Assembly: GCA_964613745.1 (NCBI GenBank)
Contig: CAZTJA010000019.1
Span: 1 to 35,799, forward strand
DNA: 35,799 nt
Source of the DNA: CAZTJA01 sp964613745
GTDB taxonomy: Bacteria > Desulfobacterota > Desulfomonilia > Desulfomonilales > Desulfomonilaceae
Reading direction: 5' to 3'
Part shown: positions 7,949-16,714 of the stretch, piece by piece
How positions within the stretch are numbered: position 1 is the first letter of the stretch
Layout of the letters: each line of letters starts with the position of its first letter
Translations under genes and position numbers: made by a program
The notes under the pieces: generated by a model
Database searches by the model: none
What the model was told of the DNA's origin: nothing
Seen by the model: the letters and a program-made list of their open reading frames with translations, nothing else

Positions 7949-10000
7949 TTAGATGCTGAAGAATACTTTCTGAAGGACCTTCGGCGTGTAGCCCACAACA
8001 TCGAGATACAATGTGATGCCGCCGTTGAAGAATGGCCAACCGGCTCCCAATATCATTGCCGTATCGATATCTTTGGGATCGGAAACAACTTTTTCCTTGA
8101 GGATGTAATCTATTTCAAGGGTCAAGTTGGTCAGAAGTCTGTCAAGGATCTCTTCCTTGACGAATTCCTTGTCGCCCCGATCAGTCCAGATCTCGGCTAC
8201 CTTGGAATTGACCTGTTTAGCGGGACCAAAGCCGTCATAAATCATGGGAAGCTTTGCTGCAACCATTTGGCCCATATGTTCGTTTACCGGGAAGCGATCG
8301 GGCCATGCTTTGTGCATGGTTTCACCGACATGATAGGCAACTGCCGGTCCGACGAGTCCAAGGAGTTCAAATGGCGCCATCGGTAAACCCAAAGCGAGGG
8401 CCGCATCGTCAACTTGCTGGAAGGTTGCACCTTCGTCGACCATTTCGAAGCAGTCACTCAGAAGTTTGGTGAGCAATCTATTCACCAAGAATGCCGGTGA
8501 GTCTTTCACGAGAATGGCATTTTTCCTTAGTTTCTTGGCGCATTCAAAAGCGGTCGCCAGAGTCGCGTCATCGGTTTTTTCACCTTTGATTATTTCGAGT
8601 AGCGGCAGAATTGCAACGGGATTGAAGAAGTGAAAACCTACCACTCTCTCGGGGTGCTCAAGCTTGGAAGCCATTTCGGTTATGGACAAGCTCGAAGTGT
8701 TCGTTGCCAAAACGCATGTCGGTGAAATGACCGCTTCAGCCTCTGCAAACACTTTCTGCTTGATGTCCATTTCTTCAAAGACCGCTTCGATGACGAAATC
8801 GCAATCCGCGAAGTCATTCCAGTCGAGGGTGCCAATGAGAATATGGTACAGATGATCGGCCTTGGCCTGGGACATGCGTTTCTTAGTCACCTGTGCGGCG
8901 AGTTCGCCTTTGACATATCCCATTCCCTTATCGAGAAATTCCTGTTTAATGTCCTTCATTACAACAGGAACGCCGTATCTTCTGAGGAAAAGAATAGCAA
9001 GCTGGGAAGCCATAAGACCGGCGCCGATTATGCCGATTTTCTTTATTGGTCTGGGTTTTACATCTTTCGGAACGCCGACGGGCTTTTTGGCTCTGCGCTG
9101 AACGAGATCGAAGCTGTAAACACCTGCTTTACATTGGCGGCTCTTAATGAGATCACCAAGGGCCTTATCTTCAGCCGCGAACCCTTCTTCAATACTTCTG
9201 TTCGGATCGCATGCCGCCTCAACGAGTTCCAGTGCTCTGTAGGGTGCAGGAGCGGCTCCGTGTACTTTGGCGTCTATGAACATCTTGGCGTCATTAATGA
9301 CGGATTTGAGCTTGGACATATCCGGAGCTTTTCGTTCGATTTTGACTTTGCCGTCGATTATGTCCACGAGTAATGCAAGGGATTCGTCGAAAAACTCAAC
9401 GGATTCAAAAAGGCGATCGGCCAGTCCCATTTCATAGGCTTTCGTGCCGTCAATCATCCTATTCTGGTTGAGGGGATTGTAAATAATCAGTTCAAGAGCT
9501 TTTTCGGGGCCGATAAGTCTCGGCGTCAAGGTCGACCCGCCCCAACCGGGAACGAGTCCGAGGAAGCATTCCGGGAACGCGATCGCTGGAACCGCTTTGG
9601 AGACCGTGCGGTAGTCACAGTAAAGGGATATTTCCAGTCCCCCGCCCAGGGCCGCGCCGTTTATTGCAGCCAGGGTCGGGATTTTAAGATCCATGATGGT
9701 CTTCATGGCAGCGTGTCCCGCCGCACCAATCTGACGACCCTGTTCGAAGGTGTTGATGAACGGGACCTGCATGAGGTCGGCGCCTGCGGCAAAAATGTAG
9801 TGCTTGCCGCATAGCATCATTCCCTTGACTTCGTTATCCGCTGCGATCTTGGCGGTAGCTTCCATAAGCGACCGTAGAGCTTTTTCGCCGAAGGTGTTCG
9901 GTTTTTTGTAATCTTCGCCATTATCCATGGTGACAATGGCGATTTTCCCCACACGGGAATTGAAATAACTTATATGGAAAAGAGTCGGTGCATCAGCCAT
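7949..10000 (-). CDS. fadB: Bifunctional enoyl-CoA hydratase / 3-hydroxyacyl-CoA dehydrogenase (FadB/FadJ type)
   Basis: Carries out the hydration and NAD-dependent oxidation steps of beta-oxidation. In the longest frame, which opens at 10081 (710 aa), the crotonase domain covers about 35-310 with GKHYIFAAGADL, NGAALGGGLE (E150) and FPECFLGLVPGWGG (E171). The NAD-binding domain begins at GIIGAGLMASQ (350-360), and the dehydrogenase dyad lies in HFFNP (H484) and LLEIIKG (E496). A C-terminal 3HCDH domain follows. GAGLMASQ in place of GxGxxG resembles actinobacterial FadB proteins. The longest frame has no Shine-Dalgarno. In-frame ATGs at 10015, 10006 and 10000 follow; the one given here has AAAGGA six bases upstream and yields MADAPTLFHIS. 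The 27 extra residues are proline-rich and probably untranslated. Last gene of the operon; with the longest start, 11 nt separate it from the thiolase stop. Confidence 0.93.
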   Translation of the reverse strand: MADAPTLFHISYFNSRVGKIAIVTMDNGEDYKKPNTFGEKALRSLMEATAKIAADNEVKGMMLCGKHYIFAAGADLMQVPFINTFEQGRQIGAAGHAAMKTIMDLKIPTLAAINGAALGGGLEISLYCDYRTVSKAVPAIAFPECFLGLVPGWGGSTLTPRLIGPEKALELIIYNPLNQNRMIDGTKAYEMGLADRLFESVEFFDESLALLVDIIDGKVKIERKAPDMSKLKSVINDAKMFIDAKVHGAAPAPYRALELVEAACDPNRSIEEGFAAEDKALGDLIKSRQCKAGVYSFDLVQRRAKKPVGVPKDVKPRPIKKIGIIGAGLMASQLAILFLRRYGVPVVMKDIKQEFLDKGMGYVKGELAAQVTKKRMSQAKADHLYHILIGTLDWNDFADCDFVIEAVFEEMDIKQKVFAEAEAVISPTCVLATNTSSLSITEMASKLEHPERVVGFHFFNPVAILPLLEIIKGEKTDDATLATAFECAKKLRKNAILVKDSPAFLVNRLLTKLLSDCFEMVDEGATFQQVDDAALALGLPMAPFELLGLVGPAVAYHVGETMHKAWPDRFPVNEHMGQMVAAKLPMIYDGFGPAKQVNSKVAEIWTDRGDKEFVKEEILDRLLTNLTLEIDYILKEKVVSDPKDIDTAMILGAGWPFFNGGITLYLDVVGYTPKVLQKVFFSI

Positions 10001-10092
10001 GACCATTCCTTTCATTTCACTTCCGGGCTGCGGATCGGCCGGCCCGGGGTCTAGCGGCACTCGTTTTTTCAGCGAGGCCATGCCGAAGACAA

Positions 10093-11319
10093 CTATTTGT
10101 CTTTCTTAGATTCTTCTTTTTCTTTGCCCTTGCCGTTCTTTTGCAGGTTTTTCCAAATTACGGAACCGCCCTGTCCGAGTCCCACGCACATTGTGGTCAG
10201 GCCGTATTTGACATCGGGACGTTCGGCAAATCCGTGCATCATATGGCAGGCAAGGCGTATTCCGGAGGATGCCAGCGGATGGCCAAAGGCGATTGCTCCA
10301 CCGTATGGATTGAGTCTCGGGTCATCGGGGTATTGGAGCCCGAACTCTTCCATAAATGCGATGGCCTGAACTGCAAAAGCTTCGTTGAGTTCCACCAGAC
10401 CTATTTCGTCGAATCCAATGCCGGCGTTCTTAAGGGCCCTGTGTGTAGCAGGGATTGGACCAATGCCCATGATTTCGGGTTTTACACCCGCATAGGCAAA
10501 AGACTTCAGCTCCATTTTCGGCTGGAGACCAAGTTCTTCGGCTTTATCTTTGGACATGAGGATGCAGCCTGCCGCTCCGTCGTTGAGACCGGATGAGTTT
10601 CCGGCGGTAACGCGTCCCATGACTCGGAAGGGGGTTTTAAGCTTTTTCAAGCCATCCAATGTTGTTTCGGGTCTCGGCTGTTCGTCTTTATCCGCCACGG
10701 CCCATCCGTTTTTCGTGTACACGGTCATGGGCACGATCATTTCACCTATTTTTCCGGATTTGATCGCATCATCGGCCTTTTTCTGGCAAATCATGGAGTA
10801 TTCATCCGTCATATCTTTGGTGATGTGAGGGAACATGTCGTGGAGATTTTCTGCGGTTTCACCCATGGACATGGCACTTTGATCCACCAATTTGTCGGTG
10901 AGAAAACGAGGGTTGGGATCGGCAGTGGCTCCCATGGGGTGGTGACCCATATGCTCTACGCCGCCGGCTATTGCCACATCACAAGCTCCAAATGCAATTG
11001 CCGAAGCTGCTGAAGTGATTGCGCTCATCCCGCCGGCGCACATTCTGTCGATGGAATATCCTGCAACGGTTTCCGGCAGACCTGCCAATATAACGGAAGT
11101 TCGGCCCAGTGTGAGGCCCTGGTCTTTTTCCTGGCAGAAGGCTCCCCATGCGTTTTCTTCAATCATTTCGGGTTTAATGTCCGGATTACGACGCATAAGT
11201 TCCCGGATTACCTTCACGACCATGTCGTCGGCTCTGGTGTTCCAGAAAATTCCCTTTTCGCCGGCTCTACCGAAGGCAGTTCGGACTGCATCTATCAATA
11301 CGACTTTTCTTGCTTTCAT
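10093..11319 (-). CDS. fadA: Acetyl-CoA C-acyltransferase (3-ketoacyl-CoA thiolase)
   Basis: Final, thiolytic step of beta-oxidation; 408 aa. The nucleophile is C94 in DRMCAGGMSA. The second active-site block is GGAIAFGHPLASSG (H347), and the proton-donor cysteine is C378 in TTMCVGLGQGG. The N-terminal AVRTAFGRAG block is standard. The end is a short lysine/glutamate-rich tail that is not part of the fold. ATG with GGAG at 8 nt. It starts 20 nt after the acyl-CoA dehydrogenase stop and ends just before fadB, so the three genes form one operon. A biosynthetic direction cannot be excluded from sequence, but the neighbours favour degradation. Confidence 0.95.
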   Translation of the reverse strand: MKARKVVLIDAVRTAFGRAGEKGIFWNTRADDMVVKVIRELMRRNPDIKPEMIEENAWGAFCQEKDQGLTLGRTSVILAGLPETVAGYSIDRMCAGGMSAITSAASAIAFGACDVAIAGGVEHMGHHPMGATADPNPRFLTDKLVDQSAMSMGETAENLHDMFPHITKDMTDEYSMICQKKADDAIKSGKIGEMIVPMTVYTKNGWAVADKDEQPRPETTLDGLKKLKTPFRVMGRVTAGNSSGLNDGAAGCILMSKDKAEELGLQPKMELKSFAYAGVKPEIMGIGPIPATHRALKNAGIGFDEIGLVELNEAFAVQAIAFMEEFGLQYPDDPRLNPYGGAIAFGHPLASSGIRLACHMMHGFAERPDVKYGLTTMCVGLGQGGSVIWKNLQKNGKGKEKEESKKDK

Positions 11320-11339
11320 ATCGTTGACTCCGAATCGGA

Positions 11340-13199
11340 TTAGACTAATGCGAATGATTCTTCGGGCAGATCAAGTGCGGAACGTTCGCCGCTCATTATT
11401 GCCCGTGCTTTGCCCTTTGCCAATGAGAGAATAGTTGTTGCGAAGAACTGAGCTGAAGCCACTTTGCCTCTGTAAAATGCTGCGCTGCGGTTGGTTTTTA
11501 CCAGTTCAGCTTTTGCTTCGGGGGTATCGGCTTTTGCGTCGGCATAAAGTTCGTGCAGCCTGCGGTCTGCAATTACGGCCTGCCACAGCAGCATGAATCC
11601 GACTGCAACATCGCCGAAAAGATCAAGATACGGGGTGGCATAGAGCACCGGGATCATGAAATCGTCGGTAATGCTCTTGAGACCGAAGTATTTTGTCACT
11701 TCGATCAACTGCTTGCGTGCCTCATCAAAGGGATCGACGATGTCCTTGAGTCTGTAATTCTTTTTGGCGGTTTTCAAGAGAGCGCCGGTTTCGGCAACAA
11801 TGCTCTTGAAGAGAGCGCCGCCTTTATATGTGAGTTTGCGACCAACGAGGTCGAGAGCCTGAATCCCGTTCGTTCCTTCATAAATAGAGGCGATCTTCAC
11901 ATCTCTCATGAATTGTTCGACGGGATATTCACGGCAATAACCGTAACCGCCGTACACCTGAATTGCCTGCTCGGTTACGCGGAACCCGATATCGGATGAC
12001 CATGATTTGCATATGGGAATGAGTATATCCAAAAATCCCTGATACTTATCTTTCTCTTCCTGAGTTTTTGCGATGTGAATCCGGTCTTCGCAGTAGTGTG
12101 CGTAATAGAGGAGGGCTCTGATGCCTTCGGTCATACTCTTCATGTACATAAGCATTCGTCGAACATCAGGATGATCCATGATTGGGATTTTCGGTGCGGA
12201 CGCATCTTTCATCATGGTTATGTCGGAGCCCTGAAAGCGTTCTTTTGCATATCTCAATGCATGCATGTAGGCCACGGAGCCTTGGGACAGTCCCTGCATA
12301 CCGACCGACAAACGGGCTTCATTCATCATATTGAACATGATCTTCATGCCCTGATTTTCCTGGCCCAAGAGGTAGCCTATGCAATTGTCTTTTTCACCGA
12401 AGTTGAGCGCGCAAGTTGCCGATCCATGAATACCCATCTTTTTTTCGGCGGCTGCGCAACTCACGTCGTTATCGACCCATTCACCGTTTTCGAGTCTCTT
12501 TTTGGGAACGATGAAGATGCTGATGCCTTTTGTTCCTACGGGTGCGCCTTCGGTTCTGGCAAGAACCATATGGATGATGTTATCGGTAAGATTGTGATCT
12601 CCGGCCGATATGAAAATCTTGTTGCCGGTGATATTGAATGCACCGTCGGGCCTTTTTACGGCTTTTGTTCTGAGTGCGCCGACATCACTGCCTGCTTGAG
12701 GTTCCGTAAGGCACATGGTGCCGCACCATTCACCGGCGTACATGTTGTCCATGTATTCACGTTGCTGTTCTTCGGTTCCGTATTTTTCGATGAGACGAGC
12801 CGCTCCAATGGTCAGTCCCGGGTACATCATAAGTGCCTGATTGGCGGCTATGAACATTTCGAAGGCACCTGCGTACATGACATTGGGGAATCCCTGCCCA
12901 CCCATTTCCTGGGATACAGGAAGAGCCGCCCAGCCGCCTTCGCAAAAAGTTTTGTAAGCATTGTGAAAGGATTCCGGTACGGTAACCTGCCCGTTATCGA
13001 GCTTCACGCCTTTCACATCGCCGTCCTGGTTTGTCGGGAACAATTCTTTTTCAGCTAGTTTCTGAGCTGCATCCAAGACCATGTCGAACATATCGCGTGA
13101 AAATTCTGAATAGGGTTCATGTTCGCACAATTCTTCGATGTTGAGTTGTTCGTACAGCACGAATTTAACATCGCGCTCGTCGACGAGAATATTGGGCAT
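11340..13199 (-). CDS. Acyl-CoA dehydrogenase with C-terminal AcdA_C-type extension
   Basis: FAD enzyme for the first beta-oxidation step; 619 aa, about 200 longer than a standard acyl-CoA dehydrogenase. The N-terminal helical domain is followed by the FAD/acyl-binding CLTEPQAGSDVGALRT and a C-terminal helical domain holding QVYGGYGYCREYPVEQFMRD. The catalytic base is predicted as E441 in IYEGTNGIQALDL. The extra segment (about 470-600) matches the AcdA_C-type extension seen in long-chain and DmdC-like dehydrogenases. The ATG is placed by AAGGAGGAG. First gene of the operon, so its upstream region (13200-13439) carries the operon's control sites. Electrons should go to EtfBA at 895-2684. Chain-length preference is not readable. 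Confidence 0.95.
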   Translation of the reverse strand: MPNILVDERDVKFVLYEQLNIEELCEHEPYSEFSRDMFDMVLDAAQKLAEKELFPTNQDGDVKGVKLDNGQVTVPESFHNAYKTFCEGGWAALPVSQEMGGQGFPNVMYAGAFEMFIAANQALMMYPGLTIGAARLIEKYGTEEQQREYMDNMYAGEWCGTMCLTEPQAGSDVGALRTKAVKRPDGAFNITGNKIFISAGDHNLTDNIIHMVLARTEGAPVGTKGISIFIVPKKRLENGEWVDNDVSCAAAEKKMGIHGSATCALNFGEKDNCIGYLLGQENQGMKIMFNMMNEARLSVGMQGLSQGSVAYMHALRYAKERFQGSDITMMKDASAPKIPIMDHPDVRRMLMYMKSMTEGIRALLYYAHYCEDRIHIAKTQEEKDKYQGFLDILIPICKSWSSDIGFRVTEQAIQVYGGYGYCREYPVEQFMRDVKIASIYEGTNGIQALDLVGRKLTYKGGALFKSIVAETGALLKTAKKNYRLKDIVDPFDEARKQLIEVTKYFGLKSITDDFMIPVLYATPYLDLFGDVAVGFMLLWQAVIADRRLHELYADAKADTPEAKAELVKTNRSAAFYRGKVASAQFFATTILSLAKGKARAIMSGERSALDLPEESFALV

Positions 13200-13341
13200 T
13201 GATGACTCCTCCTTGGACTTTTGGGTTGTTAATTTGGAGAGACTTCTTAAAACACTTTATTCCAACATTTGATGGATAAACGCTGCAAAAAAAAGCGGAC
13301 GACTTGGGGACTTATCCCGATGTAAACGTCCATGACCTTAC

Positions 13342-13360
13342 TATCCCAAATTATGGGATA
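13342..13360. promoter_or_regulatory. Inverted repeat in the divergent fad / PH-like intergenic region
   Basis: TATCCCAAATTATGGGATA: perfect 7-bp arms with a 5-nt spacer. It lies about 140 nt upstream of the acyl-CoA dehydrogenase and 80 nt upstream of the divergent gene. A second regulator site is plausible; no convincing fad promoter could be fixed around it. Confidence 0.4.
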
Positions 13361-13377
13361 AAAGTGCAAGAAAAAAA

Positions 13378-13393
13378 TTGATTCACATGTCAA
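13378..13393. promoter_or_regulatory. Operator-like site shared with the etfBA promoter
   Basis: On the minus strand TTGACATGTGAATCAA, compared with TTGACATGTGTGTCAA at etfBA: 14 of 16 positions identical. It stands between the divergent beta-oxidation operon and the 13440 gene. Binding by a common regulator is inferred from the match and from the shared pathway. Confidence 0.55.
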
Positions 13394-13439
13394 AATTCGT
13401 GTCGTGTATGATGAATGAAAAAGAGGGTAGTGATTCAAA

Positions 13440-14000
13440 ATGGACAGTATTTGGAACCCGCAGCTGCTCTTTTATGAAACACAGACGTTCCGGTACGCAA
13501 AATACATGAAAATAGCGGGCGCGCTCGCATTCGTGTTCGGCATTTCCTTTGCCGCCTACCTTTTCACAACGGGGCACCGGATGACCGACAGCGATATCGT
13601 CACATTGGTTTTTACCTTCATTGGACCTGTAGCGATTTTGCTGACTGCCTACGCAAAGTTGATAACGGAGGCGCGAATTGACGGATTATACGTTCGGTTT
13701 TTTCCGTTCCAAATGAAGTTCTACCGCATCCCATTGGAAGAAATGGTGTCGTTTAAAGTCAGGGAGTATCGCCCCATTCGCGAATATGGTGGATACGGAA
13801 TAAAATACAGTTTTCGATACGGTACGGCATACAACGTCACCGGCAACATCGGTGTCCAATTTACCTTTCGAAAACGCCGCGATTTTCTTCTTGGTACTCA
13901 GCGGCCGGACGAATTAATGGAGGCCATAAATAGGATTTTGGAAAATAACCCGAGTATGATGGTCAGGCGTACTGTTGACGACAAGCTGTGGGATGAATAG
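13440..14000 (+). CDS. Membrane-anchored PH-like protein (DUF6141-like)
   Basis: 186 aa. Two hydrophobic helices (about residues 25-45 and 57-75) are followed by a beta-rich domain typical of small bacterial PH-like proteins: IDGLYVRFFPFQMKFYRIPLEEM, then REYGGYGIKYS, GVQFTFRKRRDFLLGTQRPDELMEAINR and a charged tail. The LLGTQRP-DELMEAI ending is the usual signature where a strand leads into the last helix. The ATG is the first in frame after a stop; GAGGG lies rather far upstream (about 13 nt). It is divergent from the beta-oxidation operon and 44 nt before the TPR gene. Function is unknown. The domain name is recalled, not searched. Confidence 0.7.
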   Translation: MDSIWNPQLLFYETQTFRYAKYMKIAGALAFVFGISFAAYLFTTGHRMTDSDIVTLVFTFIGPVAILLTAYAKLITEARIDGLYVRFFPFQMKFYRIPLEEMVSFKVREYRPIREYGGYGIKYSFRYGTAYNVTGNIGVQFTFRKRRDFLLGTQRPDELMEAINRILENNPSMMVRRTVDDKLWDE

Positions 14001-14044
14001 GTGTTTACCAGGATTGATGTTTTTGACCTATGAGGATGCATAGT

Positions 14045-14914
14045 ATGTGGGAAGATTTGAACAAAAAAACAATTGAACTTTTTCAGAGCGGAAAATATCA
14101 AGAGGCGCTTGAATCGGGTAAGCAAGCACTCGAACAAGCTGAAAAAGAATTTGGGGAACTTGATCCGCGTTTGGCTCGCTCATTGAATAACCTAGCTGAA
14201 ATTTACCGTTCCCAAGTGAAATATGAGGAAGCGGAACCTCTGTGGGAAAGGGCTCTGGACATCAGGCGAAAAGCTCTCGGTACGATGCACCCCGACGTTG
14301 CTACATCCATAAATAATTTAGCGGGAGCGTACTTTGAGCAGGGGAAATATGACAAAGCGGAAACGATGTTTCGTCAAGCCATCACTATCTTAGAGAAATC
14401 TGTTGGTCCGAATCACCCGGATGTGGCTATATCTCTTACCAATCTTGCGGCTGTCCAGAGGGCCGCAGGCAAAACCCCCGGTGCGAAAGCGACGTACGAC
14501 AAGGTAATAGCCATTCAGGAAAAGGCTTTCGGTCCCGATCACCCGGAATTAGGTTCGTCTTTGAATGCTCTGGCAGGTTTGCTCCTATCACAGAGCAGGT
14601 ATTCAGATGCTGAACCGCTTTTCCGGAGGGCACTCGAGATAGCGGAAAAGAAGTTCGGTCCGTTCCACGCTCATACGGCAACGTCATTGAGCAATCTTGG
14701 GGAAGCCCTGACCGGCATGAAGCGCTACGAAGAAGCTGAAACCATTCTGCTGCGCGCACAGGAAATCATTGAAAAGAATTTTGGGGCTGATCATCCGTAT
14801 GCTCGGATTGGACTTGAAAACATAATTGAGTTTTTTAGACTGGCGGGAAACGAGTCAAAGGCTAAGGAGTATGAGCACCGTTTAGCTGAAGCTAAATCCG
14901 GATTCCATGCATGA
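14045..14914 (+). CDS. Kinesin-light-chain-type TPR repeat protein
   Basis: 289 aa made almost wholly of about six 42-residue TPR_12/TPR_10 repeats, each with the pattern SLNNLA-x-Y-x-x-Q-x-KY-x-EAE-x-L-x-x-RAL-x-I-x-EK-x-x-G-x-x-HPD. No signal peptide, membrane helix or catalytic domain is visible, so it is probably a cytosolic scaffold for protein-protein contacts. The upstream in-frame ATG at 14030 lacks a ribosome site, whereas the chosen ATG has GAGGA at 8 nt. The stop overlaps the dtd start in an ATGA, so the two are translationally coupled. No specific partner can be named. Confidence 0.85.
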   Translation: MWEDLNKKTIELFQSGKYQEALESGKQALEQAEKEFGELDPRLARSLNNLAEIYRSQVKYEEAEPLWERALDIRRKALGTMHPDVATSINNLAGAYFEQGKYDKAETMFRQAITILEKSVGPNHPDVAISLTNLAAVQRAAGKTPGAKATYDKVIAIQEKAFGPDHPELGSSLNALAGLLLSQSRYSDAEPLFRRALEIAEKKFGPFHAHTATSLSNLGEALTGMKRYEEAETILLRAQEIIEKNFGADHPYARIGLENIIEFFRLAGNESKAKEYEHRLAEAKSGFHA

Positions 14915-15354
14915 GGGCGGTTGTTCAGCGAGTCAAAAGGGCGCAGGTTACTGTTGGAAATGAGTTGCTCGGTCGGATCGGTCCGGGGTTGTTGGTCTTG
15001 ATTGCCGCCGGACGAGATGACGAACAAAAGCAGGTTCAATGGATGGCCCAAAAGCTCGTTAGTCTGAGGATTTTTGCCGATGCCGAGAGCAAAATGAACC
15101 TCAGCCTACTGGACGTAGCCGGTTCGGTATTGGTGGTTTCTCAATTTACGCTTTACGGGGAATGCAGAAAAGGTAAACGTCCTTCCTATACGCAGTCGGC
15201 TTCATCTGAAAAGGCTTTGGAACTGTACGAAATGTTCATCGGAGAATTGCGAAAGCAGGGTGTTACTGTGGAACAGGGAAGATTCGGGGCCATGATGGAT
15301 GTGGAGCTCGTGAATGACGGTCCGGTAACGTTGATCGTGGATAGCCCCGATTAA
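14911..15354 (+). CDS. dtd: D-aminoacyl-tRNA deacylase
   Basis: Hydrolyses D-aminoacyl-tRNA (and Gly-tRNA-Ala) to protect translation; 147 aa, the usual length. The N-terminal MRAVVQRVKRAQVTV block is typical. The two active-site motifs are SQFTLYG (S77-Q78) and NDGPVT (135-140), the latter supplying the Gly-Pro that gives L-chirality rejection. It starts inside the stop codon of the TPR gene (ATGA), so its expression follows that gene. Confidence 0.96.
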   Translation: MRAVVQRVKRAQVTVGNELLGRIGPGLLVLIAAGRDDEQKQVQWMAQKLVSLRIFADAESKMNLSLLDVAGSVLVVSQFTLYGECRKGKRPSYTQSASSEKALELYEMFIGELRKQGVTVEQGRFGAMMDVELVNDGPVTLIVDSPD

Positions 15355-15432
15355 CCTGGTGCTTCCGGGTATCGAGGCACGACTACTTATTTTTGTTTGA
15401 TTCAGTTGAGATTTGTGAATGGAGGGAATGAG

Positions 15433-16646
15433 TTGAGGAAAATCAATTTTGCGGTTTTTTCGGTAGCCTTGCTGTTTTGCACCTTACCGTTCATTGCAGT
15501 CGGTTCATCTGATTTACCTTGTGACACCTGCGAGCCTTCTGCCGACGTCCGAACTTTTCTATACATATATGGCTTTTCACCTACTAATCTTGATCTCCTT
15601 TCCGACAAGACTTTCAAGTTTATTCGGGAGAGTAGTGAATTCTATGCGGGATTTTCCGTTTACTTGTCGGAAACTGAAACGAAAAAGGTGCAGGTGAAAT
15701 CGGGTGAAAGCGAAGTCCCGGTCTTTGTATTCACGCCGAAGAAAAAACCGGATTCGGGTGAGGGCAAACTCCCTGTTGTACTGTTTTTTCATGGAGGCGG
15801 GTGGACGCTCGGGAGTACTGAGGTTTACGGTCATGTAATCCGAAAATTGGCGGAATCGATCCCGGCCATCGTGGTTTCTCCTGATTATGCGCTTTCACCT
15901 GAATTCCCCTTCCCGAGGGCCGTTGACGATTGCTATGCCGTCCTTAATTGGACTGCTAAGAACGCCGAAGCATTTGGCGGCGATGCCTCCAAGATCATCG
16001 TGACCGGCGATAGCGGTGGAGGAAATCTTGCGACTGTAATGGCTTTGAAGAGTAAAGAAGAAAACGGCCCCAAGATTGCTTTCCAATGTCTATTCTATCC
16101 TTCCGTAAATATCTCATCGACGGCTTCGGAATCGGCAAAATGTTTCAGTCGAGGTTATGTCCTTACAAATCGTGCAATGGTCGCTTTCAGATCCTTCTAT
16201 TTGCCCGACCAAAAGGACTGGACGAATCCGTACGCATCCCCGTTGATGGCCAAAGATTTGGCGGGAATGCCCCCTGCTTTGATTACCACTGCTGGTTGTG
16301 ACCCTCTTCTCGATGAAGGAAATGCTTACGCGAAAAGACTCTCCGAAGCTGGAGTCAAGGTTACGTATTACATGGAGCCGAACATCTTTCANNNNNNNNN
16401 NNNNNNNNNNNNNNNNNNNNNNNNNNNNNNNNNNNNNNNNNNNNNNNNNNNNNNNNNNNNNNNNNNNNNNNNNNNNNNNNNNNNNNNNNNNGACTCTCCG
16501 AAGCTGGAGTCAAGGTTACGTATTACATGGAGCCGAACATCTTTCACGGTTATTTGGGCCTCTTGAACAAAGATCCGGTTCTTTCTCGTACGGCAGAGAA
16601 GACGCTTGACTATGCGGCTTCCGTCATCAGAGAAAACGTCAAGTAA
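15433..16646 (+). CDS. Secreted HSL-type alpha/beta-hydrolase (esterase), interrupted by an assembly gap
   Basis: Hormone-sensitive-lipase-family esterase. The chosen TTG follows GGAGGG at 6 nt and gives an N-terminal signal (INFAVFSVALLFCTLPFIA). Numbering below is for the repaired 352-residue protein. The oxyanion motif is FHGGGW (120-124), the nucleophile S194 in GDSGGG, the acid D290 in CDPLLDEG and the histidine H320 in NIFHGYLG. The frame is broken by 100 Ns (16392-16491). The 55 nt before the gap (16337-16391) are repeated exactly after it (16492-16546). Deleting one copy plus the Ns (155 nt) restores a continuous frame to the TAA at 16644-16646 and brings H320 back. The gene is therefore probably intact in the organism. 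Substrate unknown; short-chain acyl esters are typical of the family. Confidence 0.85.
16337..16546. other. Scaffold gap flanked by a 55-nt exact duplication
   Basis: Exactly 100 Ns (16392-16491) with identical 55-nt sequence on both sides (16337-16391 and 16492-16546). A round 100-N spacer and an overlap of 55 nt, a common k-mer size in de Bruijn assembly, point to two contig ends that overlap but were not merged. It is not a biological tandem repeat, because collapsing it restores the esterase frame exactly. Confidence 0.9.
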
Positions 16647-16714
16647 AATAAGACGATTCTGTTCGCCTACATCAGATATTCGGCTGAGTTAAACAACTAG
16701 CTCCTGTTTCCCGA

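Noticed and set aside
7839..8039. 66-codon minus-strand frame after fadB
   Set aside because: Overlaps the fadB end and the hairpin; no start signal.
8843..9373. Plus-strand frame of 176 codons antisense to fadB
   Set aside because: Shadow of a well-conserved enzyme; no start signal and no recognisable fold.
12075..13058. Long plus-strand open frame (327 codons) antisense to the acyl-CoA dehydrogenase
   Set aside because: The sense gene is unmistakable. The antisense product is rich in His, Phe and Cys with no domain pattern and no ribosome site, typical of a shadow frame.
13365..13393. etfBA-like promoter (TTGACA plus -10) for the fad operon
   Set aside because: TTGACA is present on the minus strand, but the -10 position reads CTTGCA; only the operator similarity was kept.
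16337..16546. A biological 55-nt direct repeat or insertion target duplication
   Set aside because: The 100-N spacer and exact restoration of the reading frame after collapse point to unmerged contig ends.
16298..16609. Plus-strand frame crossing the N gap
   Set aside because: Reads the esterase in the wrong frame through 100 Ns; an artefact.
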